From IMG/VR virus record IMGVR_UViG_3300017991_000085, positions 26,698-90,697 of that record: DNA of 64,000 nt. The stretch is one strand, 5' to 3'. Each line of letters begins with the position of its first letter. Position 1 is the stretch's first letter. The notes under the pieces are model-generated. The model was not told where the DNA came from. It saw only the letters and a list, made by a program, of their open reading frames with translations, and did no database searches. Shown here one piece after another: positions 1 through 8,387 of this stretch. The stretch comes from a virus. Position numbers and translations under genes: made by a program.

Positions 1-297
1 TTTAACCTCGAGCATTTTAACAATCTCGGGAAGAGTTTTTTTATCAAACTTCAGCGGAATTTCGCCTGTATCGCTCACTTCACTTTTAACAAAACTTCCG
101 CTATATACTCCGTCATCGTCTTTTCTTAAACTTAAAACCCCTGAGGGTAGATCGACATCTTTAAAATCGTTTACCTTCATTCCTCTTGTCTTCATCCACA
201 TATAGAATTTGTACTTCTCTGGGATTGACATTGAAGACAGAGTATGAGAACTGATATCGGTAACCGAAGTTGATGTTTCATGTGGAACAAATGGCAT
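1..297 (-). CDS. Partial hypothetical virion-region protein
   Basis: Open frame of 99 codons entering from the left edge; its 3' end is missing. It starts MPFVPHETSTSV. The ATG overlaps the stop of the preceding gene (TAATG), so the two are translationally coupled. I do not recognise the product. It follows a head-tail connector candidate and probably belongs to the neck or tail gene series that continues to the left. Confidence 0.7.
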   Translation of the reverse strand, partial: MPFVPHETSTSVTDISSHTLSSMSIPEKYKFYMWMKTRGMKVNDFKDVDLPSGVLSLRKDDDGVYSGSFVKSEVSDTGEIPLKFDKKTLPEIVKMLEVK

Positions 298-1127
298 TAG
301 ATCACGTCTATCCTTATTCCTTTGTAATTATCTTTAGCTTTCTGGAGTAGCCCTGGCTTCTTTCCGCCGCCACCGCCAAATCCGCCACCGCTTCCGCCAT
401 AAAGCTGACTCTCGTACTGAATAATACGAGCGCCATATCCAGCGTTAGTGGCGGACGATGTAGTCGCAATGCTTTGACTTAACCCATCTAACCCAATAGA
501 CTGAGATGCAATTCCCGCCCCTGTAATTAAGTCTCCAGCAATATTCAGAACATCGATTGCAGCCCTCAATCCAATAATATTATTTAACAAAACAGGAATT
601 TTGTCAAGCTCAAATCCCGCCGTATACTCAATCTGTAGCATCTGCGGAATCAACCTTCTTTGAAGGGCTAAATGCGGAAGAAGAACCCCCGTGTTCGTTA
701 ATACGAGCGGAACTGATCCGCTATCGGGAACAAGTCTCAAAATTCCCGTATCCTCCTCAACCCTAAACCAACTCACTGGATATTCAATCAAATCTTGATG
801 AGTTGGAAACTTTACTTTCACCGACTCAACGGAAAGTACCGGATAAACATCAAGCCTAATAAAATTCCAATTCCAATAAGTATCAACATTCCGATAGTCG
901 TGCCACTCTTGATTTTCATTCGCTTCGCTAAACACAAGCGGGCGAATAGGAATATCTAACTCTTCCTCTAGCCAACCAACTGCGTTATTGATAAGCTCAG
1001 AAAGAGTCTGGTTTGATAACTCTTTTCCATCGTCGTCTTTGGTATTAACGCCGTGAAGATACCTTCTCTTCAAAACAGACGGCGTAATTAAAGCTTCGGT
1101 TCTCGATGTAAAGTTTCTATTTGACAT
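297..1127 (-). CDS. Putative head-tail connector (neck) protein
   Basis: 276 residues. The N-terminal half (ITPSVLKRRYLHG, then a helical stretch and EELDIPIRP) and the middle (LRAAIDVLNIAGD, then AGYGARIIQYESQLYG) have the look of phage neck or head-completion proteins, which join the filled head to the tail. The C-terminus has a glycine-rich linker and a basic tail (KKPGLLQKAKDNYKG). It lies among virion genes. The family call rests on general resemblance and order only. Confidence 0.45.
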   Translation of the reverse strand: MSNRNFTSRTEALITPSVLKRRYLHGVNTKDDDGKELSNQTLSELINNAVGWLEEELDIPIRPLVFSEANENQEWHDYRNVDTYWNWNFIRLDVYPVLSVESVKVKFPTHQDLIEYPVSWFRVEEDTGILRLVPDSGSVPLVLTNTGVLLPHLALQRRLIPQMLQIEYTAGFELDKIPVLLNNIIGLRAAIDVLNIAGDLITGAGIASQSIGLDGLSQSIATTSSATNAGYGARIIQYESQLYGGSGGGFGGGGGKKPGLLQKAKDNYKGIRIDVI

Positions 1128-1335
1128 CTAACTCTCTTAAATGTTTAACAATATCGCCCTCTAATTTTTCCATCTCGCTTTTAAGTCTCATATGCTCAAG
1201 CTTTAGGCGACTTAACTCACACTCTTTTTCAAATATTGCCGTTTCTACTTGAAGAATTTTTTTATCTAACTCAGTAAACAGTCTCTGATTCTTTTTAGCT
1301 TTTTTTTCTTCAAACCCCGTGACTTTCCGCTTCAT
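1117..1335 (-). CDS. Small coiled-coil protein
   Basis: 72 residues, very rich in K, E and L with heptad-like spacing, predicted as one long coiled coil. It overlaps the next gene by 11 bases and its ATG sits on the stop of the upstream gene. No family recognised. Similar short coiled-coil genes occur at 8174 and 9347 in the same virion-gene block, so a structural accessory role is possible. Confidence 0.6.
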   Translation of the reverse strand: MKRKVTGFEEKKAKKNQRLFTELDKKILQVETAIFEKECELSRLKLEHMRLKSEMEKLEGDIVKHLRELDVK

Positions 1336-1709
1336 TAGAAAGACCTAACCTTTGACAGCAGCTTCATCTTGTTAATTCCTCTGGCTATTCTCGTTTGACC
1401 GGCATCAACAATTGTGACGAGAATATTTCCGCTAATCAATTCGGCAGTTTCGGCTGCAGTAAGGGCAGCAATAATAACACTTCTATGAGTAGTGTTGATC
1501 GTCGCTGCTTTAGTCAAATTTGTATTATCCTTTTTTCGTAAAACGATACTTACTGTGGCGGTCAACGGAATCAAGTAAACACTGTTTGATAACTCATCAA
1601 AAATTTGAAGCTTAATTATTCTATCTTCATCGGCAAAAAACTCGAACTCATTAACCTCTTGAAATCGAGCTGCATTCAGTTCATTAAGCACTTTTACTTC
1701 TAATGACAT
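1335..1709 (-). CDS. Beta-rich virion protein, BppU-N-like
   Basis: 124 residues, mostly short beta strands (KLQIFDELSNSVYLIP, ATVSIVLRKKDNTNL, GNILVTIVDAGQTRIARG). The pattern resembles the N-terminal beta-sandwich of phage baseplate upper proteins (BppU-N). The neighbouring protein at 1718-2572 begins with a domain of the same layout, so the two are probably related. Likely a tail or baseplate component; this is a weak fold-level inference. Confidence 0.45.
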   Translation of the reverse strand: MSLEVKVLNELNAARFQEVNEFEFFADEDRIIKLQIFDELSNSVYLIPLTATVSIVLRKKDNTNLTKAATINTTHRSVIIAALTAAETAELISGNILVTIVDAGQTRIARGINKMKLLSKVRSF

Positions 1710-1717
1710 TATACACC

Positions 1718-2572
1718 TTACACAAGCATATCATAGATTGTTATTTCGTCTTCTAGACGCTTTGCCATGATATATCGACCCTGCTGATCAACAAAACTAG
1801 ATTCATCAACAACCGTTACCGCAATTGTTTGAGATGTAGTAAGACTAACATCAATGTAAGCTACTTGATCATTAGCACTAAAAACAATTGGGGAGCTTAC
1901 AGTATAATCAATTGTATTAATAACAGTTGTCCCAGGAATATGAATTTCTATATCTTTATCAAAAATTAACTGCCCTGTCGATAGATCCCAAGTAAATGCC
2001 GCTTCTGTAGTCAGAGTCAGGTTTGATTGCTCAATAGGATTAGAAATAGCGGCAATTTTTGTTTTCTCTTGGCCCCCGACGGTTTCCTTTGTAATCTGAA
2101 TTCCTGCCCCAGCTAACAACTCATCTAACAAAAATCCAGCAACAGGATCTGTTCCGCTTGTTTTAACAGTCTCTCCCCCTGCTCCCGTTCCAGAAGGCTG
2201 CTGACCTGAGGCCTCTGTATAGGTTAGTTTTCTCACCGCTCCGCCATAGTAAGCAATCGTCGTTCCGAACCCCTCTGTAATCTGAACTTGAACTCCACCT
2301 GTGGTAATGAAAGGTAGAGTGTCTCCAGGGATCGTTACTTCAACAAGACTTCTGTTACCTAGAATAGCCCCGTCAAGAACTATGTTTTCTTCGGCGCCGG
2401 GAAAAGTAAGCTTAACGGTAGCCGCGACACTAATGTGATACGGGACCCCACTAACTTCTTCAAGAATCTGAGCTCGAAAAACTTTATCTCCCTCGCTCCC
2501 ATAGAAGGAGAATGTGCTGATATCAATGATCTCGTCGCTATATCCGTCTATAACATTGAATATCAGACTCAT
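1718..2572 (-). CDS. Beta-rich tail/baseplate-like protein
   Basis: 284 residues. Residues 1-120 form a beta-sandwich-like domain with the same strand pattern as the 1335-1709 protein, including VKLTFPGAEENIVLDGA and GGVQVQITEGFGTTIAYYGG. A short G/T-rich linker (EASGQQPSGTGAGGETV) leads to a second beta-rich domain rich in T, V and I. The composition fits an exposed fibre or baseplate protein. No catalytic motif is visible. Confidence 0.45.
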   Translation of the reverse strand: MSLIFNVIDGYSDEIIDISTFSFYGSEGDKVFRAQILEEVSGVPYHISVAATVKLTFPGAEENIVLDGAILGNRSLVEVTIPGDTLPFITTGGVQVQITEGFGTTIAYYGGAVRKLTYTEASGQQPSGTGAGGETVKTSGTDPVAGFLLDELLAGAGIQITKETVGGQEKTKIAAISNPIEQSNLTLTTEAAFTWDLSTGQLIFDKDIEIHIPGTTVINTIDYTVSSPIVFSANDQVAYIDVSLTTSQTIAVTVVDESSFVDQQGRYIMAKRLEDEITIYDMLV

Positions 2573-3064
2573 CTAATACTCCCACCTTCTATCTCTATCG
2601 ACTCTTGTATCAATATGAACCCACGTCGAAGCAACGCCAACCGCTCTCACCCCTTCTGAACGGGCGATATCTTCTAAATCAGATCCCGAAAGCCCAATTA
2701 TTTTAAAATCGACCGCTCTAACTTTTCCGCTTTCGTCGGGAACGTGCTTACTATTTGGATGTCCGCCGATTTTTTTATTGTGTTTTTTACATCTCTTTCC
2801 TGATGTAATGGTTATTTTTGTGTCCTTACCAAACTGACAGCTAATCTTTTTTCTAATAGCTTCTAACCATTTGATAATTTGACCGTCCACCACAGCAGGA
2901 GGGCAACTGCCACAGCTACAATTAAACTCTTTGCGTCTAAAATGAGCAGAGAGCTTATCGCCTGGGCCCAAAGGGGCTTCTTTTTTCTTTTTTTCATCTA
3001 AAAGAACCACTTTAGGGCCCCTAGAATCAGAGCTCCCAAAGAGACGGCTAAACCAATTGCCCAT
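2573..3064 (-). CDS. M15-family peptidoglycan peptidase (endolysin candidate)
   Basis: 163 residues. The zinc site of D-Ala-D-Ala carboxypeptidase-like peptidases (Peptidase_M15) is visible: His in HPNSKHVPD, Asp in RAVDFKI and His in TWVHIDT, with an upstream SGKRCKKHN segment. Such enzymes cut peptide bonds in peptidoglycan. The N-terminal 25 residues are basic, without a clear signal peptide, so export would need a holin. The gene overlaps by 67 bases a coiled-coil membrane protein that could be that holin, giving a lysis pair. It could instead be a virion-associated wall hydrolase. Confidence 0.8.
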   Translation of the reverse strand: MGNWFSRLFGSSDSRGPKVVLLDEKKKKEAPLGPGDKLSAHFRRKEFNCSCGSCPPAVVDGQIIKWLEAIRKKISCQFGKDTKITITSGKRCKKHNKKIGGHPNSKHVPDESGKVRAVDFKIIGLSGSDLEDIARSEGVRAVGVASTWVHIDTRVDRDRRWEY

Positions 3065-3405
3065 TTTAGGTAACCTTTGTAGTCTTTCAATGTTTTAGAT
3101 TCTACCTTTTCTGCTGTTTGCATCAAGGCAATATCTTTTTCGTTTTGTCCAATTCTCTTATCTTGTTCGTCGTCTTTTTTATTAAATCGTTCAAACTGTT
3201 GATTAACAGTTGCGACTAACATTTGAACACTAGACTCAATTCTAGGGATAGCTCCGTTTTGTTTGGCGAGACTAATACGAATCCCATCGACTTTCTCGCC
3301 AAGATCTACTTGAGCTAGTTTTAAGTCTCCAGTTGTTTGCTGAAGGGTTGTAATTTCTTGTTTTAAGAGTTGAAATTCGATGGTCCGCTCTTTATCTTCG
3401 GGCAC
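2998..3405 (-). CDS. Coiled-coil, tail-anchored membrane protein (holin/XhlA-like)
   Basis: 135 residues: about 110 residues of coiled coil (repeated Q, E, K and L heptads) and one C-terminal transmembrane helix (YLKWAIGLAVSLGALILGAL). This layout matches XhlA-type phage membrane proteins found next to endolysins. It overlaps the M15 peptidase gene, which supports a role in lysis. It lies just after a candidate terminator. Confidence 0.55.
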   Translation of the reverse strand: MPEDKERTIEFQLLKQEITTLQQTTGDLKLAQVDLGEKVDGIRISLAKQNGAIPRIESSVQMLVATVNQQFERFNKKDDEQDKRIGQNEKDIALMQTAEKVESKTLKDYKGYLKWAIGLAVSLGALILGALKWFF

Positions 3406-3421
3406 TGGGCTCTCCTCCTAG

Positions 3422-3446
3422 AAAAAATTAAAGCACAAGGCTTTAA
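3422..3446 (-). terminator. Rho-independent terminator candidate
   Basis: On the minus strand TTAAAGC-CTTGT-GCTTTAA forms a 7-bp hairpin followed directly by TTTTTT. It lies between the 3451-3765 gene and the lysis pair. The stem is AT-rich, so termination would be partial. Confidence 0.45.
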
Positions 3447-3450
3447 AGTT

Positions 3451-3765
3451 TTATGCTCTGAAAATCACAAATGAGAGCACAGCGTCATTATTCGTCACAC
3501 CCGCTGGCGTAATTTTCAAATTTCCAGCCTCGCACTCGGCAAGAATAAGCCCAACCGGGGCTCCTGTGTCGTCGCTAACGAGAGAAACGATAGCGATATC
3601 GCCGGCTGCAATGCCTTCAATCGCTACGTTTGTCGGGGAAGCCGCAAGAACAACCCGACCGACGGCGAGAGGGGCAAGCTTCTCTTCAATTTTATCTTCT
3701 TTCTTCAGGGGAACCGCCGCGCGAACGTACTTCACCTGTTTATCGCTAAGTCTTTTGTTTGCCAT
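3451..3765 (-). CDS. Small beta-rich virion-like protein
   Basis: 104 residues. A basic N-terminus (KRLSDKQVKYVRAAVPLKKEDK) is followed by a compact beta-rich domain (AIVSLVSDDTGAPVGLILAE, ending VLSFVIFRA). It is the first gene after a late-type promoter and precedes the lysis genes. The ending recalls the C-terminal strands of the surface protein at 8388-9347. Decoration or fibre-tip protein is a guess; the family is not recognised. Confidence 0.45.
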   Translation of the reverse strand: MANKRLSDKQVKYVRAAVPLKKEDKIEEKLAPLAVGRVVLAASPTNVAIEGIAAGDIAIVSLVSDDTGAPVGLILAECEAGNLKITPAGVTNNDAVLSFVIFRA

Positions 3766-3817
3766 TGCTAACTCCTTTTACATGTAAAATTGATTAATTA
3801 TGGGTATATACCTTACA

Positions 3818-3855
3818 ATTATAGTATCTTTTTATGTACAATTTAAATTAAATTG
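3818..3855 (-). promoter_or_regulatory. Late-type promoter candidate
   Basis: On the minus strand CAATTTAATTTAAA (3855-3842) is followed after 18 bases by TATAAT (3823-3818). The same 14-mer and exactly the same spacing occur at 32173-32210 ahead of the capsid genes. It would drive 3451-3765 and the lysis pair. The 14-mer overlaps the stop of the upstream gene. Confidence 0.55.
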
Positions 3856-4363
3856 ATTTGACAATTTTGTCAAAACACTCGCTATTTTTGACCCATTCAT
3901 GCAACTCTATGGGTGTCATAGATTCTTTGTCTAACCCCTTAAGGACAACATCTGCTGTCTCGCGCAATAATTCCTGAGCAAGCTCTGTACAAATGAGTTC
4001 ATTTCTCGACCCCAGTGGGTTTTTAATTGTAATTCCTATCTTCTTAAACACAATCTTAATAGCAAAACCAAGAACTTCGAGATAGTCATATGGTTTATGT
4101 CCATATTTATCTATCAGCTTGTCAAGAGCTGCGTCTCCGCCTTCTGGTTTATATCTGTAGCGATATATCGTGTCGTATCTTTTGATAAAATATTGCCACC
4201 AATCAGGCTCGACTCCAAAACACGACGCTTCTACCATCCACTCATGCTCAGGCTCACTATAACGAATAGCTACGTGAGATACTTTTTCACAGCCCCTTTT
4301 CGAGCTAAACAACATGATAGCCTTAGATATTAGCGATTTTCCCTCGCAAAAGATAATTTCCAT
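3848..4363 (-). CDS. Permuted NlpC/P60-like (YiiX-type) thiol hydrolase
   Basis: 171 residues. The circularly permuted papain-like layout is visible: His in VSHVAIRY near the N-terminus, a hydrophobic KPYDYLEVLGF segment, and Cys in ELICTELAQELL near residue 125. MTPIELHEWV follows. Members hydrolyse amide or ester bonds, often in cell-wall or lipid substrates. The start overlaps the stop of the downstream fibre-like gene's neighbour block. It may act on the wall at entry or lysis. Confidence 0.65.
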   Translation of the reverse strand: MEIIFCEGKSLISKAIMLFSSKRGCEKVSHVAIRYSEPEHEWMVEASCFGVEPDWWQYFIKRYDTIYRYRYKPEGGDAALDKLIDKYGHKPYDYLEVLGFAIKIVFKKIGITIKNPLGSRNELICTELAQELLRETADVVLKGLDKESMTPIELHEWVKNSECFDKIVKSI

Positions 4364-5151
4364 TATGACACTATTTTATTCCTAAATGTTTCGAGAACAA
4401 CCATAATATCGTGGCTATCTCCAGCTCCATGTTTTATAATAACGCGCATTTTATTTGAGTGATATGTCTCACTATATGACAAAAATGTAGATGCTCTTCC
4501 GTCAGCTGTAACTTGATCTCCTGGATCAATGTACGACATATTAACCCCGCCAATCATAGGAATGGATCCCCCACTAGATGCCGGGATATCAGGAGCGGCA
4601 GTCACCCAAACACGGATGTCGCCTGAAGGAGTACTCTTCTGACGACACGAGCCGCCAATAATTTCATAGTCATATGGTGGTTCAAAATCTACTATAGTCT
4701 TAACAGCATTTCCTTCATTTTCCTCACTTGTGATTTCATCGTCGCTCGAATCATATAATTTTAAAGTAACTCCGCTACGATCAGTCCCATCGTCTAGCTT
4801 ACTATACACACTATCAAGATCCGAAGTAGTAAATTCAATAGGAATAAGATTATAAATCCAACCCAAATTTGATGCTTTTATTCTACTAATCCGGGCGCCA
4901 TCAATATCGGTTGGACCCAACAAATAGTTAACTGTTCCCTTTAGCCAATCAACTCCACTATTGACATCTAAATCGCTATCTCCATCGTTAACGACTAAAT
5001 CTTCGCTGCCGATATCTGAAACAACTGTACTATCTGCTCCCCATTGAAGATCTTCTCCTACTTGAAGCTGATAGAAATCATTATTTTGAATTGTGACTCC
5101 ACACCACGTTCCTTCTGCGCCGGACTTATTGTATATCTTAATTACTCTCAT
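4363..5151 (-). CDS. Tail-fibre-like protein with VNDG domain
   Basis: About 262 residues. I place the start at the internal Met (MRVIKIYNKSG): its ATG overlaps the upstream TGA (ATGA), AAAGG lies 7 bases before it, and paralogues begin at the same point. The first ~75 residues are the domain ending DLVVNDGDSDLDVNSG, shared with the proteins at 5825 and 6543. The rest is beta-rich with a unique C-terminus. Probably a receptor-binding or surface protein. Confidence 0.55.
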   Translation of the reverse strand: MRVIKIYNKSGAEGTWCGVTIQNNDFYQLQVGEDLQWGADSTVVSDIGSEDLVVNDGDSDLDVNSGVDWLKGTVNYLLGPTDIDGARISRIKASNLGWIYNLIPIEFTTSDLDSVYSKLDDGTDRSGVTLKLYDSSDDEITSEENEGNAVKTIVDFEPPYDYEIIGGSCRQKSTPSGDIRVWVTAAPDIPASSGGSIPMIGGVNMSYIDPGDQVTADGRASTFLSYSETYHSNKMRVIIKHGAGDSHDIMVVLETFRNKIVS

Positions 5152-5825
5152 GTTGCAGCCTTTCTCAGCCAAACAAGAACCTTCGAATCATTTGGCTTAT
5201 CGTTCCCTGTTGCTGTAACTTTTGCAGACAATCCATATCCCTGCCCGATTGTAACGGAAAATTGAGGACTAACATACGTCTTACTTGAGATTGACGGCGA
5301 GGTATAAATCAATGTTTCATTCCCTCCCGTAATTGGATCGTATTTATAGAGCTTAATTACAACATCATCTGGAACAATCTTGTTTGAGAATGTAATTTTT
5401 CGAATCTCCATATTATAACCCATAACTTCTGGCGATTGATTTGATGGAAGATTATCAAATGTATTCATAAAAGCGTCTGTTGTGGTTCCAGATCGTCCAA
5501 ACCCAAGAGTATCAAGATCGGCCTCATAGGCCTCCTCAAAAACAACATCTACATTTATTGATCCGTCTTCGTTATCGGTTACAATTACTCCATTATTAAA
5601 ATTAATTGTCTCCGTACTAACATTAACAGATTCTCCGCTTTTTTTGGTTTCAACAGTCCCTAGAACAATCCAACGGCTCTTAGTCTGAGACCACACTTTG
5701 AATTTATTGTCGGCAGAATCAATACAAAAATATCCATGTGCCGGACTCTCTGGCAAAGGTTGAGGGACAACAATATTGTTTCTCCCTTCTATAACTACCC
5801 TATCGCCTTTGAATCTAAATCCCAT
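5148..5825 (-). CDS. Tail-fibre-like protein, shared C-terminal module
   Basis: 225 residues. The N-terminal ~60 residues (FKGDRVVIEGRNNIVVPQP, then HGYFCIDSADNKFKVW) resemble fibre attachment segments. The C-terminal ~115 residues, from LGFGRSGTTTDAF to KVLVWLRKA, match the C-terminal module of the 6543-7286 protein and, more loosely, the 7286-8155 protein. It seems to be one of a family of fibre subunits that share interchangeable modules. Confidence 0.5.
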   Translation of the reverse strand: MGFRFKGDRVVIEGRNNIVVPQPLPESPAHGYFCIDSADNKFKVWSQTKSRWIVLGTVETKKSGESVNVSTETINFNNGVIVTDNEDGSINVDVVFEEAYEADLDTLGFGRSGTTTDAFMNTFDNLPSNQSPEVMGYNMEIRKITFSNKIVPDDVVIKLYKYDPITGGNETLIYTSPSISSKTYVSPQFSVTIGQGYGLSAKVTATGNDKPNDSKVLVWLRKAAT

Positions 5826-6541
5826 TAGTCAATAACTCTCTGCCAATATTTATTGTAAATAGATACAATGATAGGATCATTGGTTGGATTATCATAGCCT
5901 TCTTCATTTGCAATTCTTTCTAGTCCCATGAAAATATATTTTTCATCATTGGCGAATAGAGATACAGGGAGAGTAATTTCGTAAGAAAATATTCTAAATG
6001 GATCTGTCGTAACCGGCACAGGTCCGACATCAAAATTTAGATCAGATGTATTCAAATATTTATCTTCATTTCCATTAGATGTAAGAAGATGGATTCTATA
6101 AGATGCATACTTATTTGGTTGATCATTGTCTATACAAAAATGTGCTACAATTACATAATAGTCTCCAATTATATTTTCCGCTTTTGATCTAAGATAGCCC
6201 TTATCCCCAATTTGTACTTTATAGCCCATTGTGGCGCCATTTAATTCCACTACTTCCGGGCTCTTCGTTCCAACACCAGGTACTATATCCATCCGGGTAT
6301 GCATCTTTACAATTTTACGTTGTAGATAGCCACTTCCAACGTTTGGACTTAAGTCTTCTATCCCATCGTTAACTATTAATTTTGGAGGATCGCTGGTAAT
6401 GTCACTTAAGGTTTTCTGGTAAGTGGAAAATCCAACTCTCTCTTGGTCTGATTGAATGGTATAATACTCTCCCGGCTCAATTACGATACCAAACCAAACA
6501 TCAGTTACTTCTTGATTATTTTTTAGCTTGATTATTTCCAT
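5825..6541 (-). CDS. Tail-fibre-like protein with VNDG domain
   Basis: 238 residues. The N-terminal ~80 residues (MEIIKLKNNQ through PPKLIVNDGIEDLSPNVG) are the same domain as in the 4363 and 6543 proteins. The remainder is a beta-rich domain seen nowhere else in the window, with SYEITLPVSLFANDEKYIF. No enzymatic motif. Probably a distinct fibre or receptor-binding subunit. Confidence 0.5.
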   Translation of the reverse strand: MEIIKLKNNQEVTDVWFGIVIEPGEYYTIQSDQERVGFSTYQKTLSDITSDPPKLIVNDGIEDLSPNVGSGYLQRKIVKMHTRMDIVPGVGTKSPEVVELNGATMGYKVQIGDKGYLRSKAENIIGDYYVIVAHFCIDNDQPNKYASYRIHLLTSNGNEDKYLNTSDLNFDVGPVPVTTDPFRIFSYEITLPVSLFANDEKYIFMGLERIANEEGYDNPTNDPIIVSIYNKYWQRVID

Positions 6542-6542
6542 A

Positions 6543-7286
6543 CTATCTTTGTCTTGTCCAAACTAAAACATTTAAATCACTAGGTTTTGGATTTCCAACA
6601 TTGATTGCCTTTACATAAAGTCCCCAACCCTTATCGACGGAGACTGCTAAATCCGTCGTAGTATATCCTGAGTAACCTGTAAAGTTTCCATTAGCTATGC
6701 TAAAAGTCTCAGAATAAATCATCGTCCGGACTGAGTGATTAGAATCTGCCTTCCATAGCTCTAAAGTAAAAGGAGCGGCAAGAGCTGAAACTGAAACAGA
6801 AAACCCACGAAAAATAATATTGTACTTTAACGTGTCAGGAGAATCATAACTAACAATATTATTTAAAGTTAAGAGATAAGTATTATTCGAAGTGCTTCCT
6901 TGCCTAGCATATTGAAATTTATCTAAATCATTATCAAATGCTCCCGACTTCGCATATTCAATTGCCTCTTGAACAGTGTCTTTGTCGTTAGGAAACCCAT
7001 TTGCTCTCCTATCGTCGGTCCAAAATCTGACGTTCCACGCCTCATCTGGATGTTTCAAAAACTTAATCGCTTCGTAAACATTAAGATTTTCGTGCCCGTC
7101 ATTAACTACGAGGCTCCCGGCTGTAATCAAAGTATCAATTTGAGAGGCTGGAGTTTTATCAACTCCCGAGGCCCACAACGAGTAATTTTCTGGATCAATA
7201 GTGATCGTTTCTCCGGCCTGGATTAATATCCCCGTATGAACGATACTAATGTTTCCCCCAGTAGTGTTTGTAATAATCTTAGGCAT
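6543..7286 (-). CDS. Tail-fibre-like protein carrying both shared modules
   Basis: 247 residues. It combines the N-terminal domain ending SLVVNDGHENLNVYEA with the C-terminal module FQYARQGSTSNNTY through LNVLVWTRQR. It therefore links the two domain families seen separately in its neighbours and may be closest to the ancestral arrangement. The start follows the upstream stop by a few bases. Confidence 0.5.
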   Translation of the reverse strand: MPKIITNTTGGNISIVHTGILIQAGETITIDPENYSLWASGVDKTPASQIDTLITAGSLVVNDGHENLNVYEAIKFLKHPDEAWNVRFWTDDRRANGFPNDKDTVQEAIEYAKSGAFDNDLDKFQYARQGSTSNNTYLLTLNNIVSYDSPDTLKYNIIFRGFSVSVSALAAPFTLELWKADSNHSVRTMIYSETFSIANGNFTGYSGYTTTDLAVSVDKGWGLYVKAINVGNPKPSDLNVLVWTRQR

Positions 7287-8155
7287 TATGGTCCAATCGA
7301 TCCGCCCAGAATTAGCGACACAACCGGATTAGTTGCCTTATCGGACCCGGTTGCTGACGCTATATAAACTGCTAGCTCTTTCCCGCGCGTGACATTTATA
7401 CCGGTAACAATAAAATTTCCACTTCTTTGAGTAACCATATTTACAGTAGTAAGAAGAGTATAAGTAGTCCCATCGTGTTCATAAACTAAAACATCAAATG
7501 TGTTTGGTACTTCATTTGAAACTGAAATTTGTTCAAGCGTACCATTATAAAAAGGAAAAGTACGGCCGGTTCGATTAGACGGAACAGTGTCATTTAAAAT
7601 CCACTGATTTCTAACCGTACCGCTCATACCCCATGTAAAGCCCGGACTAGCACTTAGTTTTAGTTCTGTTGCTAATTCTTCAATTGCATCCCGAACATTG
7701 GTTGATTCTAAATCGCTTATCGATTTTGTGAAAGAAAGACTCCTAGCATCTAAAACTTCCCAATTATTGTTATCCTTGTGTTCTACTAAAATAAGAACGC
7801 CAGGATAAATTGTAACAATACTGCTTCCTAAATTATCTTGAATAATGATTTGCTCGGTGCCAGAATTTTTAATCCAAATCTGTCTCCCACTCAAAGCATC
7901 GTCTGTAGCTATAAGACCACACGGCAACCTAACCGTAGCGGCTGTTGTTTGGTGAGTTTCAACTATACCGGGGATATTCTTAAGAAATTGAATAACTCTA
8001 CTAACGTTAATTCGGCGATAAGTTCCTAGTTCAGGGGGTGTGTAGGCAGCGCCGGCGACGGCAGCAAAATCAGACTCTAAAATGTCTACGTAATTAAATG
8101 CCGCTCCGCCGAAGGCTTTGATAGTCTGTACAATCTCTTTTTCGCCTGCGGACAC
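7286..8155 (-). CDS. Tail-fibre-like protein with C-terminal module
   Basis: 289 residues. Residues ~50-130 are beta-rich (IVETHQTTAATVRLPCGLIA, then GRQIWIKNSGTEQIIIQD), as in knob or shaft domains. The C-terminal ~115 residues (FTWGMSGTVRNQW onward) resemble the C-terminal module of the 5148 and 6543 proteins. First gene of the modular array in transcription order. Confidence 0.5.
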   Translation of the reverse strand: MSAGEKEIVQTIKAFGGAAFNYVDILESDFAAVAGAAYTPPELGTYRRINVSRVIQFLKNIPGIVETHQTTAATVRLPCGLIATDDALSGRQIWIKNSGTEQIIIQDNLGSSIVTIYPGVLILVEHKDNNNWEVLDARSLSFTKSISDLESTNVRDAIEELATELKLSASPGFTWGMSGTVRNQWILNDTVPSNRTGRTFPFYNGTLEQISVSNEVPNTFDVLVYEHDGTTYTLLTTVNMVTQRSGNFIVTGINVTRGKELAVYIASATGSDKATNPVVSLILGGSIGP

Positions 8156-8173
8156 TGCCTACCCCTACCTTGT

Positions 8174-8362
8174 TTATTCTAATCCAAGTTCCTTCAATAA
8201 AGCAGATTCCTCTTGTTCAAGATTTTTCAAAGACTCTTCTCTTTTCTTTTTCTCTTCAACAAGTCTCTTCAGCTCAACGATATCGGAACGTTTAGCTCTC
8301 TCTCTGCTACTAAGGTCTTGGATTTCGTTTTTTAGCTCTTTGAGCTTATCTCTAACGCCCAT
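8174..8362 (-). CDS. Small coiled-coil protein
   Basis: 62 residues, almost wholly charged and leucine-rich (VRDKLKELKNEIQDLSSRE, then EEKKKREESLKNLEQEE), predicted coiled coil. It lies between two surface-protein genes with short gaps. No family recognised. Confidence 0.55.
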   Translation of the reverse strand: MGVRDKLKELKNEIQDLSSRERAKRSDIVELKRLVEEKKKREESLKNLEQEESALLKELGLE

Positions 8363-8387
8363 TTTTATCTCCTAGACTTTAATAGTA

